The notes beneath the pieces were generated by a model. The model saw only the letters and a list, made by a program, of their open reading frames with translations. It did no database searches and was not told the DNA's origin. From positions 1-64,000 of the forward strand of contig JBFLYN010000001.1 in the NCBI GenBank assembly GCA_040756655.1: DNA of 64,000 nucleotides. Direction: 5' to 3'. Source of the DNA: JBFLYN01 sp040756655 (GTDB lineage: Bacteria > Bacillota > Sulfobacillia > UBA8153). Of the stretch, positions 31,826-39,303 are shown piece by piece (position 1 is the first letter of the stretch; every line of letters begins with the position of its first letter). The position numbers and the translations under genes are program-made.

Positions 31826-32928
31826 CCTGCTACGTGCTGGGCGTGGCCGGCACGGCCAAGAACACCGGCAAGACCACGGTTCTAAGAGCGCTCATGGCCG
31901 AGGCGGCGACCCTGGGCATCGCCGTGGGCCTGACCAGCATCGGTTACGATGGGGAAGACCGGGACCACGTTACCGGCCTGCCCAAACCGCGGGTCACCGT
32001 GCCCGCCGGGACCTGGGTGGCCACGGCCGAAGCCGGGGTGCGGGGCCGGTCGGAGTTTTCCCTGGCCGTGTGCGACGCGCACCCGGTACTCACCGCCCTG
32101 GGGCGAGTGGTGGCGGCCCGGGCAGACCGGCCCGCCCGCACGGTGCTGGCAGGCCCGGCTACGGCCCGGGACCTGTCACACGTGACCATGACCTTGGCCC
32201 GGCTGGGCGCCCGGCTGGTGCTGGTGGACGGGGCGTTCGGCAGGCTTGCACCCATGACTGCCGTCCACGGCCTGGTGATCGCCACCGGGGCTGCGCGTCA
32301 TCCCGAACCCGAGCGGGTGGCCCGGGAAACCGGTGCCATCTGCCAGCTGTTGGCGCTGCCCCGCTGGGAGAAGTGGGCCCTGGAGAAAAGCGGTAACCTG
32401 CAGGTCCTGGGGCCACACGGGGCCGTTGCCCTGCGCTATCCCGCCCTCCTGGCACCGGCCTGGGGCGAGGAACTGGCCCGGGCAGCTGGGGCCGTAGCGG
32501 GTAAGGCTGGCTTGGCCACTGCCTATGTCCCGGGCAGTGTCAACAGCGCTGCCCTCTCGGCGTTGCGAAGAGCCCTACCGGCGCAGGTTAAACTGGAAGT
32601 GGTGTTCTCTCATCCCCTGCACCTGCTGGCAGCGGGTGATCCGGAAGGAACGGCGCAGGCCATAGCCAGCCTGGCCCAGGCCGGGCATGGCGTGACCGTG
32701 CGAGACACGGTGCCGCTTTTGGCCATCACCGTAAACCCCTTTTACCCGGCGCCCGGCACCGGCGGGGAGTACCGGGCAGAATACGTGGATGCCGGCCACT
32801 TGCTGTCCGCCATCCGCGAAATCTCCCCGGTGCTTGTGACCGACGTTTTCCTGGACGGGCCAGCCGCCCTCTGGCAGCAAGTGTGGCGCTACGCAGGGAC
32901 GGCCGGCAGCGGGGGCAGGGCGATGTAG
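31822..32928 (+). CDS. P-loop NTPase next to the B12 mutase (possible reactivase)
   Basis: 368 residues; the ATG overlaps the mutase stop (ATGA). The start CYVLGVAGTAKNTGKTTVLR holds a Walker A motif (GTAKNTGKTT, about 10-19). The rest is Ala/Leu-rich with RLGARLVLVDGAFGRLAPM as a possible Walker B region. B12 aminomutases are inactivated during turnover and need ATP-driven reactivases (for example the KamB/KamC pair of lysine fermentation). Position and P-loop suggest that role; this is inference. The last 40 bp overlap a convergent gene. Confidence 0.75.
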   Translation: MTCYVLGVAGTAKNTGKTTVLRALMAEAATLGIAVGLTSIGYDGEDRDHVTGLPKPRVTVPAGTWVATAEAGVRGRSEFSLAVCDAHPVLTALGRVVAARADRPARTVLAGPATARDLSHVTMTLARLGARLVLVDGAFGRLAPMTAVHGLVIATGAARHPEPERVARETGAICQLLALPRWEKWALEKSGNLQVLGPHGAVALRYPALLAPAWGEELARAAGAVAGKAGLATAYVPGSVNSAALSALRRALPAQVKLEVVFSHPLHLLAAGDPEGTAQAIASLAQAGHGVTVRDTVPLLAITVNPFYPAPGTGGEYRAEYVDAGHLLSAIREISPVLVTDVFLDGPAALWQQVWRYAGTAGSGGRAM

Positions 32929-33371
32929 AGGGCACCTGCCGTTTCCCTCAGTCTTATGGTCGCGCTGGACAGTGGCCATTCGGCCGCCGCGCGGGAAGTG
33001 GCACCCGCCCGATTGGTACACAGGGCCACGGCCCGCAGGACTAGCTGAGCTCGGGCCTGGGTCTCCCCGGCCACCACGTTGCTTTGCAGTCTCACCTCCA
33101 GAGAGCCGCCGCGGCCCTTGGGGAAGTGCACGGGCCAGGCCGGGCGCGCACCGGTGTTGAGACCCCACGGCCGCCAGTCGAAGTTGATCACGTTCAGTCT
33201 CCCGGTGGCTCCCAGGCGCCTCCCCGGCGCCAGCAGCAGGTGCAGTTCATAGTTGTCCCGGCCCACGCTGCCCGGGACCGCATGGCCATCCAACATGAGC
33301 TCGAGTTCCACGTAGTCTCCCGGCCGAAACTCCAGCTCCACGGCGGCCAGAAGCTCCAACCCCAGCTTCAC
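32889..33371 (-). CDS. hypothetical protein
   Basis: 160 residues on the minus strand, starting at GTG 33371-33369 with GGAGGTGGAAGG upstream. The predicted content is mostly beta strands (KLGLELLAAVELEFRPGDYVE, NYELHLLLAPGRR, GRLNVINFDWRPWG). No signal peptide or membrane helix is seen and no family is recognised. The frame remains open upstream to 33716 but runs opposite the pseudouridine synthase gene there. It converges with the P-loop gene (40-bp overlap). Confidence 0.6.
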   Translation of the reverse strand: MKLGLELLAAVELEFRPGDYVELELMLDGHAVPGSVGRDNYELHLLLAPGRRLGATGRLNVINFDWRPWGLNTGARPAWPVHFPKGRGGSLEVRLQSNVVAGETQARAQLVLRAVALCTNRAGATSRAAAEWPLSSATIRLRETAGALYIALPPLPAVPA

Positions 33372-33497
33372 TGCCTTCCACCTCCACCCCGGCCCTTCCA
33401 TACTATTCTGCGGGTGGCACTGGAGTCTCCAAGAAACACTAGGAGCGGTGCTTGGAGGTGTGAGGCCACCGCGGAGCGAAACTGGGGAGTGGGAGGG

Positions 33498-34331
33498 ATG
33501 ACCGTGACGCGCCAGCGGCTGCACAAGATCATGGCCCAGGCGGGCCTGGGATCGCGGAGACACTGCGAAGACATCATCTCCCAGGGCCGGGTGAAGGTGA
33601 ACGGCCATGTGGTGTCCAGGCCGGGTACCCAGGCCGACCCCGAGCTGGACGAGATCCGGGTGGACGGGGTACTGCTTCAGGAGGTGCCCCGCCACAAGAC
33701 TTACATCATGTTGCATAAACCAGGTGGCTACCTGACCTCCCGGCGCGACCCTCGCGGCAGGCGAGTGGTGATGGACCTGTTACCCCCCTTGGAGCACCCG
33801 GTCTATCCTGTGGGCAGGCTGGACTACGACGCCAGTGGCCTTTTGCTCATGACTAACGATGGCGACCTTGCCTTTGCTCTCACCCATCCCAGTCGCGAGG
33901 TGCCCAAGACGTACCTGGTGGATGTGACAGGACACCCTTCGCGCCCGGCGTTGACTGCCCTGCGGCGTGGAGTGACCCTCGCCGACGGACCCACGGCCCC
34001 GGCCCGGGTGCGGGTAGTGGAGGAGCTAGAGAATGCCACCGTGCTCAGCATCACCATCCACGAAGGCCGCAAGCACCAGGTGAAGCGCATGTGCCGGGCC
34101 GTTGGCCACGAAGTAGTCCGCCTCAAGCGTGTACGCCTGGGACCCTTGAACCTCGGGGAACTCAACCCGGGCCAATGGCGGCACCTTGCCCCCCGGGAGG
34201 TCGAGCGGTTGCTGGCTGCCGCCGGACTGGCAGTCAAGCCTCGGGACGAGAAGGAAGCAGCACCGTCCCTACCAGTCCGGCCACGAGCCCAGCCAGGGAC
34301 AGCCAGCGGAACCCGCGGGCCAGGGAAGTGA
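33498..34331 (+). CDS. 23S rRNA pseudouridine synthase, RluB/RsuA family
   Basis: 277 residues from ATG 33498 (GGGAG upstream). An S4 RNA-binding domain (about 5-55: RLHKIMAQAGLGSRRHCEDII, GRVKVNGHVV) precedes the catalytic domain with the active-site Asp in VGRLDYDASGLLLMTNDGDL. KTYLVDV, IHEGRKHQVKRMCRAVGHEV and LKRVRLGPL complete the family. It converts a specific uridine in 23S rRNA (helix 89 type) to pseudouridine. The last ~30 residues are low complexity and lie opposite the convergent small membrane protein gene. Confidence 0.93.
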   Translation: MTVTRQRLHKIMAQAGLGSRRHCEDIISQGRVKVNGHVVSRPGTQADPELDEIRVDGVLLQEVPRHKTYIMLHKPGGYLTSRRDPRGRRVVMDLLPPLEHPVYPVGRLDYDASGLLLMTNDGDLAFALTHPSREVPKTYLVDVTGHPSRPALTALRRGVTLADGPTAPARVRVVEELENATVLSITIHEGRKHQVKRMCRAVGHEVVRLKRVRLGPLNLGELNPGQWRHLAPREVERLLAAAGLAVKPRDEKEAAPSLPVRPRAQPGTASGTRGPGK

Positions 34332-34476
34332 ACAAGTCCGCCAGGAAGCTGGGAGCCCCGGGCAGGCGAGCTGCAGAGGATGCGTCCAGTATGCCCAAAG
34401 CCACCGCAACGGCGATGAGCACCAGGAATGAGACCATGATGCAGATGACGGCTTCGTCCTTGGTCAGGGTCTCCAC
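34234..34476 (-). CDS. small two-helix membrane protein
   Basis: 80 residues on the minus strand from GTG 34476, with GGGAGGTGG upstream. Two membrane helices are evident (DEAVICIMVSFLVLIAVAVALG and RWLSLAGLVAGLVGTVLL), joined by a loop. It overlaps the last 98 bp of the pseudouridine synthase gene on the other strand. Function unknown; the ribosome-binding site and hydrophobic pattern support it as real. Confidence 0.6.
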   Translation of the reverse strand: METLTKDEAVICIMVSFLVLIAVAVALGILDASSAARLPGAPSFLADLFTSLARGFRWLSLAGLVAGLVGTVLLPSRPEA

Positions 34477-34592
34477 GCTTCCACCTCCCGGTTAGTTTGC
34501 ATGGTCCCCGGCCCGGGCTATGCTGGCAAACCCAGGCGAAAGAGGCATGGTGCTCCCAGAGAGGCAAAGCGTGGGGTGGGGGAGGAACTTGC

Positions 34593-36170
34593 GTGTTTGA
34601 GCTGGTCTTACAAAACGGCGTCATCGTGGATGGCAGTGCCCAGCCTCGTTTTCTGGGGGATGTGGCCATCGAAAAGGGGCGCATCGGCGCCATAAGTCGC
34701 CGGGGAGGGACTCTGCCCGGTCGGGAGGTGCTGGACTGCCGGGGGTTGGTGGTTGCGCCGGGTTTTGTGGACGTGCACTCTCACGCCGACCGGTCAGTGA
34801 TGGAAAGCCCGCTGAACCGCAGTGGCCTGGCCCAGGGCATCACCACGGTCTTGGCGGGCCATTGCGGTGGGTCGGCCGCCCCCCTCAGTCCGGCCATGAA
34901 AGAGCGCTGGCTTGCGCGGATGGCCGCGTGGGGCCTGGACCCGGCCGGGCCTGCCGAGCGGCACTGGACTACCCTAGGGGAGTTTCTAAGCTACGTGGAA
35001 TCCCGTGGCACCGGCGTGAACATCGCCCTGCTGGTGGGCCAGGGGACCGTGCGCGACTTTGTCATGGGCCACGACCAACGGCCGGCCACGCCCGCAGAGA
35101 TACGGTGCATGCAGGACCTGGTGGAAGCGAGCATGGCCGCTGGGGCATTTGGCCTCTCGGCTGGCAGAAGTTACGTGCCCGGCAAGTATGCCCCGGCCGG
35201 GGAAGTGCTGGAGCTTTGCCGCGCGGCTGCCAAGTGGGGCGGGCTCTACGCGTGCCACCTGATTAGCGAGGGAGAACGGTTGTTCGAAGCTTTAGACGAG
35301 GCGCTGGGCATCGGCCGGGACACGGGCATGCCGGTGCAGGTGGTTCACTGCAAGGTATGGGGGAAACCCAACTGGGGGCAGGCACCCAGGCTCCTGCGCA
35401 CCATCGAACAGGCCCGGGAGAGCGGTGTAGACGTGCTCTTGGATGTCTACCCGTACAACTACAGCCAGGTATTCAGCCTCCGGCAGCGCCTGGGCAGGCT
35501 GTTACCGCCCGACCTGACCGGGGCCCTGGCTGCCCTGGAAGACCAGCGGGTACTGGACGCCCTGGAAAAGGAGCTGGCCCAGGACCGGGAGTTGCCCGGC
35601 CTGGGCATCGCCTGGTGCGATGGCACTCCCGAAGCCGTGGGCTCAACGGTGGGTGAATTTGCCGATGCGCAGGGCCTGAGCCTGGCCCGGGCCATAGCGC
35701 AGTTGCTGTTGCGAAATCAGCTGCAGGTCAAGGTGGCCGGGCTTATGGATGAAGAGGAAGTCAAGCGCATCCTCAAGCACCCGTTTGCCATGGTCAGCAC
35801 CGACGCCGGCGGCCGGGACAGCCTGGAGGATCCCATGGGCACGGTGCATCCCCGGGCCTACGGCACCTACCCACGAGTGCTGGGTCGTTACGTGCGGGAC
35901 GAGGCTGTGCTGGGCCTGGAGGAGGCCGTCTACAAAATGACCACCCTGCCCGCCCGGCGCGCGCGCTTGGCGGGCCGTGGGCTTTTGGCCGTGGGGTACT
36001 GGGCGGACGTGGTGGTGTTCGACCCGGCCCAGGTGCGGGAAACCTCCACGTTGGACCGGCCGGGTGCGTACCCCCTGGGCATCCGCCACGTTTTGGTCAA
36101 CGGCCGGCTGGCCGTGAGCCACGGGCGGCTCTTGGACGTGAGAGCCGGGCGGGTACTCCGCCACAGTTAG
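34593..36170 (+). CDS. N-acyl-D-amino-acid deacylase (D-aminoacylase) family
   Basis: 525 residues from GTG 34593 with GGGGGAGGAAC upstream. It belongs to the amidohydrolase superfamily. Metal-site motifs are GFVDVHSHADRSVM (HxH near residues 65-67), ITTVLAGHCGGS (a Cys ligand region), CHLISEGERL and VVHCKVWG, and the catalytic STDAGGRDSLED near the C terminus. It releases a D-amino acid and a fatty or acetic acid from N-acyl-D-amino acids, or hydrolyses D-glutamate-type derivatives. The gene precedes a PLP lyase by 10 bp, so the released amino acid may feed that enzyme. Confidence 0.88.
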   Translation: MFELVLQNGVIVDGSAQPRFLGDVAIEKGRIGAISRRGGTLPGREVLDCRGLVVAPGFVDVHSHADRSVMESPLNRSGLAQGITTVLAGHCGGSAAPLSPAMKERWLARMAAWGLDPAGPAERHWTTLGEFLSYVESRGTGVNIALLVGQGTVRDFVMGHDQRPATPAEIRCMQDLVEASMAAGAFGLSAGRSYVPGKYAPAGEVLELCRAAAKWGGLYACHLISEGERLFEALDEALGIGRDTGMPVQVVHCKVWGKPNWGQAPRLLRTIEQARESGVDVLLDVYPYNYSQVFSLRQRLGRLLPPDLTGALAALEDQRVLDALEKELAQDRELPGLGIAWCDGTPEAVGSTVGEFADAQGLSLARAIAQLLLRNQLQVKVAGLMDEEEVKRILKHPFAMVSTDAGGRDSLEDPMGTVHPRAYGTYPRVLGRYVRDEAVLGLEEAVYKMTTLPARRARLAGRGLLAVGYWADVVVFDPAQVRETSTLDRPGAYPLGIRHVLVNGRLAVSHGRLLDVRAGRVLRHS

Positions 36171-36180
36171 GAGGATAGCC

Positions 36181-37368
36181 ATGGACTACGAACGCAACCG
36201 GCTGGCTACCTTGCTGGCGCACCTGGGAGACGAGGATCCGCCCTCGGCTACCAGTCCCCTGGTGCCGCCCATTTACCAGTCTTCAGTCTGGAGGTTTCGC
36301 GCCCTGGAGCTTTTGGACCACGTCCAGGACGGCCAGGCCCCGGGTTACATCTACTCCCGCATGGGAAACCCCAGTGTGGCCCGCCTGGAGCAGGCCGTGG
36401 CCGCCCTGGAAGGAGCCGGGGCAGGACTGGCCCTGGCTTCTGGCATGGCGGTCATCACCGCCACCCTCATGGCCCTGACCCGGCCCGGCCAGCGGGTGGT
36501 GGCTGCCCGGGAGCTGTACGGGGGCACCACGGGTCTGCTGGCACTGCTGGCCAACTTCGGGGTGGAGGTGGCACCGGTGAACCTCGAGGACCGTCACGAG
36601 GTGGAGCAGGCGCTCTCCAGGCCCGCTGCCATGGTCCTGGTGGAGACGCTGGCCAACCCCCGGTTGGCCGTGGCCGACCTGCCCTTCGTGGCCAACCGGG
36701 CCCGGGATGCCGGGGCCTGGCTGGTCGTGGACAACACCTTCGCCACCCCGTACCTGTGCCGCCCGCTGGCATTCGGGGCTGACCTGGTCGTACACAGCCT
36801 GACCAAGTTTTTGTCCGGTCACGGCGACGTGACGGCGGGGGTCTGCGTGGGCTCACCTCAGCTCATCGCCCGGCTCCGCCCGGTGGCCACCGTGCTCGGT
36901 GCTGCCCTGGATCCCTTCGCTGCCTGGCTGGCCGTGCGCGGCATGAAGACGCTGGCACTTCGCATGGAGAGGGCGTGCGCCAATGCCCTGACCCTGGCCC
37001 GCTTCCTGGAAGGGCACCCCCGGGTACAAGCAGTCCACTACCCGGGACTGCCGGGGCATGCGGGCCACGCCCTGGCTGAACAGCTGCTGGGAGGCCGGTT
37101 CGGCGCCATGCTCGCCTTCGAACTATCGGGCGGGGAAGAGGCGGTGGCGACCTTTGTGAAGGCCGCCCGGCTGGTGCGGCTGGTGCCCAGCCTGGGGGAC
37201 GTGGCCACTACCATTTCTCACCCGGCCAAGACTTCCCACCGGGGGCTGAGCCAGCACGCCCGGGAAGAAGCCGGCATTGGCCCAGGGCTTCTGCGCGTGT
37301 CCGTGGGCATCGAGTCCGCCGGCGACCTGGTGGAAGATTTCCGGCTCGCCCTGGAGGCCACCCCGTAG
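36181..37368 (+). CDS. cystathionine gamma-synthase/lyase family PLP enzyme
   Basis: 395 residues, ATG with GAGGATAG upstream. It is a fold-type I PLP enzyme of Cys/Met metabolism: YSRMGNPSVARLEQAVAALE (Tyr58 and Arg60 bind the neighbouring PLP phosphate), ASGMAVI, cofactor Asp184 in VVDNTFATPYL and Schiff-base Lys209 in VVHSLTKFLSGHGD, with SLGDVATTISHPAKTSH near the end. Possible activities are cystathionine gamma-synthase, gamma-lyase or methionine gamma-lyase; the sequence alone cannot decide. Coupled with the deacylase upstream. Confidence 0.9.
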   Translation: MDYERNRLATLLAHLGDEDPPSATSPLVPPIYQSSVWRFRALELLDHVQDGQAPGYIYSRMGNPSVARLEQAVAALEGAGAGLALASGMAVITATLMALTRPGQRVVAARELYGGTTGLLALLANFGVEVAPVNLEDRHEVEQALSRPAAMVLVETLANPRLAVADLPFVANRARDAGAWLVVDNTFATPYLCRPLAFGADLVVHSLTKFLSGHGDVTAGVCVGSPQLIARLRPVATVLGAALDPFAAWLAVRGMKTLALRMERACANALTLARFLEGHPRVQAVHYPGLPGHAGHALAEQLLGGRFGAMLAFELSGGEEAVATFVKAARLVRLVPSLGDVATTISHPAKTSHRGLSQHAREEAGIGPGLLRVSVGIESAGDLVEDFRLALEATP

Positions 37369-37437
37369 ACTAGCCGCTCGGGGAACAGAATATACTGAGA
37401 ACCGACGGGATGCGTGTGGTGGAAAGGACGGTTACCC

Positions 37438-37956
37438 TTGCCGCGACGGGGAAAATGCCGTCGTACCCTGCGCCCGGACCGGGTGGACTGGCTGCTAACG
37501 CGGGTGGCGGTGATCTCCGTCAGCCTGCTGGTGACGGTCCAGCTGGTGCTGGCGCAAGAGGACGTGCGGGCGCGCCTGAGCTTTTTAGACTTCATAGAAG
37601 GCAGGCCCCTGGCTTTGGTGGAAGCCGTAGGGCCGGCGGCCGGGGGTGCCGTGGCACGCCTGGAGCCGGTGCTGCCTGGTGAGGGCCGGGGGTGGGTAGT
37701 GCTGTCCAGTGAGGCCCAACCGCGGTTGCAGGTGCTGGTGAACGCCCGGGTAGTAGGGGACCTGGGCCGGGGCACGCTGGTGGTGGTGGTAAGGCCGGGC
37801 GACCTTCTGGAACTGGATGCCACTGCCTGTCGCCAGGCCGTTTACGTGCGCGTTGAGGCAGTTTCCGAGAACGTGCTCTCACCCCAACCTGGTACTACGG
37901 TGAGTGCCCGAGCGGGCTCGGTGACTCTGCTGGGAAGGAGCACACTCGGAAAGTGA
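37438..37956 (+). CDS. exported or anchored protein of unknown function
   Basis: 172 residues from TTG 37438 with GGAAAGGA upstream; an in-frame GTG at 37414 is possible. A strongly basic N terminus (PRRGKCRRTLR) and one helix (VAVISVSLLVTVQLVLA) ending before QEDVRA suggest a signal anchor. The outer part is beta-rich (GWVVLSSEAQPRLQVLVNAR, TLVVVVRPGDLLELDA). No family is recognised. Hypothetical proteins of this type often precede cmk in Clostridia. Confidence 0.7.
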   Translation: MPRRGKCRRTLRPDRVDWLLTRVAVISVSLLVTVQLVLAQEDVRARLSFLDFIEGRPLALVEAVGPAAGGAVARLEPVLPGEGRGWVVLSSEAQPRLQVLVNARVVGDLGRGTLVVVVRPGDLLELDATACRQAVYVRVEAVSENVLSPQPGTTVSARAGSVTLLGRSTLGK

Positions 37957-38034
37957 CTGTGTCGCACAAAGAGGAAAAGCACCATCGCTGTCGAAGGTAG
38001 AGAGCACGGGCATTGCTGAGCATTCTGAGAGGTC

Positions 38035-38724
38035 ATGACACAGTTGACAAAAGGCCAGACCATTGCTATTGACGGTCCGGCTGGGGCGGGCAAGAGCACG
38101 GTAGCTCGTGAGGTGGCCAGGCGGCTAGGGTACCTTTACCTGGATACCGGGGCTATGTACCGGGCCCTTACGGTCAAGGCGTTGCGGGAGCAAGTTGGGT
38201 TTGAAGATGAGGCGGCTCTGACACAACTGGCAGCGCGCACCGGCATAGACCTGCGCCCCGAGACCGACGACCACGGCCGGGCGCGCATTTTTCTTGATGG
38301 GGAGGACGTCACCCGGGCCATACGGACCCCGGAGGTGAACCAGTTCGTCTCACTGGTGGCCAAGAGTCCCGGCGTGAGGAAGGTCCTGGTACATCTCCAG
38401 CGCCAGCTGGCCAAGGACGGCCGGGTGGTGGTGGAGGGAAGGGACATAGCCAGCAACGTGCTGCCCGGGGCAGACTGCAAGATCTTCCTCACGGCCAGTC
38501 TCGAAGTGCGAGCCCGGCGGCGCTTGGCCGAACTGGTCGCCGCCGGTTTTGGGGTCACCCTGGAGGAAGTCGTGGAGGACCTGAGTGTTCGTGACCGCAT
38601 GGACAGCCAGCGGGAGGTGGCGCCGCTGGTGTGCGTGGAGAGCGCCCAGGTCGTGGACACCTCCGACCTCACCATTGACGAGGTTGTGGATACGGTGATC
38701 AGGTGCTGCCGGGAGAAGGGATGA
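38035..38724 (+). CDS. cmk: cytidylate kinase
   Basis: 229 residues. It phosphorylates CMP and dCMP with ATP. The P-loop is IDGPAGAGKSTVAREVA (Gly-rich, Lys22), followed by LYLDTGAMYRALT and GRDIASNVLPGADCKIFL, then ARRRLAEL with DRMDSQREVAPL, all family signatures. Only a weak GAGAGG precedes the ATG. It starts a chain of tightly packed genes cmk, plsC, ispH-rpsA, which is a conserved order in Clostridia. Confidence 0.96.
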   Translation: MTQLTKGQTIAIDGPAGAGKSTVAREVARRLGYLYLDTGAMYRALTVKALREQVGFEDEAALTQLAARTGIDLRPETDDHGRARIFLDGEDVTRAIRTPEVNQFVSLVAKSPGVRKVLVHLQRQLAKDGRVVVEGRDIASNVLPGADCKIFLTASLEVRARRRLAELVAAGFGVTLEEVVEDLSVRDRMDSQREVAPLVCVESAQVVDTSDLTIDEVVDTVIRCCREKG

Positions 38725-38730
38725 TTCGCC

Positions 38731-39303
38731 CTGCTGTACGCGCTGGCCCGCGGGATCTTCTGGGTGGTCTTGAAAGTGGTGTTCGGGGCGGCAGTGGAAG
38801 GAGCCGACCTCCTGGTGGAGGGGGGGCCGGTGGTGCTGTGCGCCAACCACATCGCATGGTGGGACCCGCCCCTGGTGGGCGTGGCGGCTCGCCGCAAGGT
38901 GAGTTTCATGGCCAAAGAGGAATTGTTCGCCAACCAGCTGGTCGCCCGCGTCCTGCGGTCGGTGGGCGCTTTTCCGGTGAAGCGGGGGGTACCGGACCGC
39001 AATGCCATCCGGCACGCCCTGGCACTGCTTGAGCGGGGCGAGGTAGTGGGCATGTTCCCCGAAGGTACGCGTAGCAAAAGCGGGGAACTGCAAAAAGGCC
39101 TGCATGGAGCGGCCCTGCTGGCGCTCAAGAGCGGGGCTTGGGTGGTACCGGCCGGCATCTCCGGCGCCTACCGGCCGGGCGGCAGGCTCAGGATCCGCTT
39201 CGGCCAGCCGTTCCGGCTGGAGGACGGGGGCAACCGCTCTGACGCCATGACCAGGGGCTCAGAGCAGATCATGGAATCCATCGCCGGGCTTTTGCAGTCG
39301 TGA
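38731..39303 (+). CDS. plsC: 1-acyl-sn-glycerol-3-phosphate acyltransferase
   Basis: About 190 residues. It adds the second acyl chain to make phosphatidic acid at the membrane. The catalytic NHxxxxD box is NHIAWWDPP and the second motif is FPEGTRSKSGELQ. The first AUG-like start is GTG 38764, but that would remove the conserved membrane segment (LYALARGIFWVVLKVVFG). The frame is open only back to 38725, with CTG at 38731 and 38734, 10-13 nt after GGAGAAGGG. A CTG start is inferred. The stop overlaps the next GTG (GTGA). Confidence 0.88.
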   Translation: MLYALARGIFWVVLKVVFGAAVEGADLLVEGGPVVLCANHIAWWDPPLVGVAARRKVSFMAKEELFANQLVARVLRSVGAFPVKRGVPDRNAIRHALALLERGEVVGMFPEGTRSKSGELQKGLHGAALLALKSGAWVVPAGISGAYRPGGRLRIRFGQPFRLEDGGNRSDAMTRGSEQIMESIAGLLQS

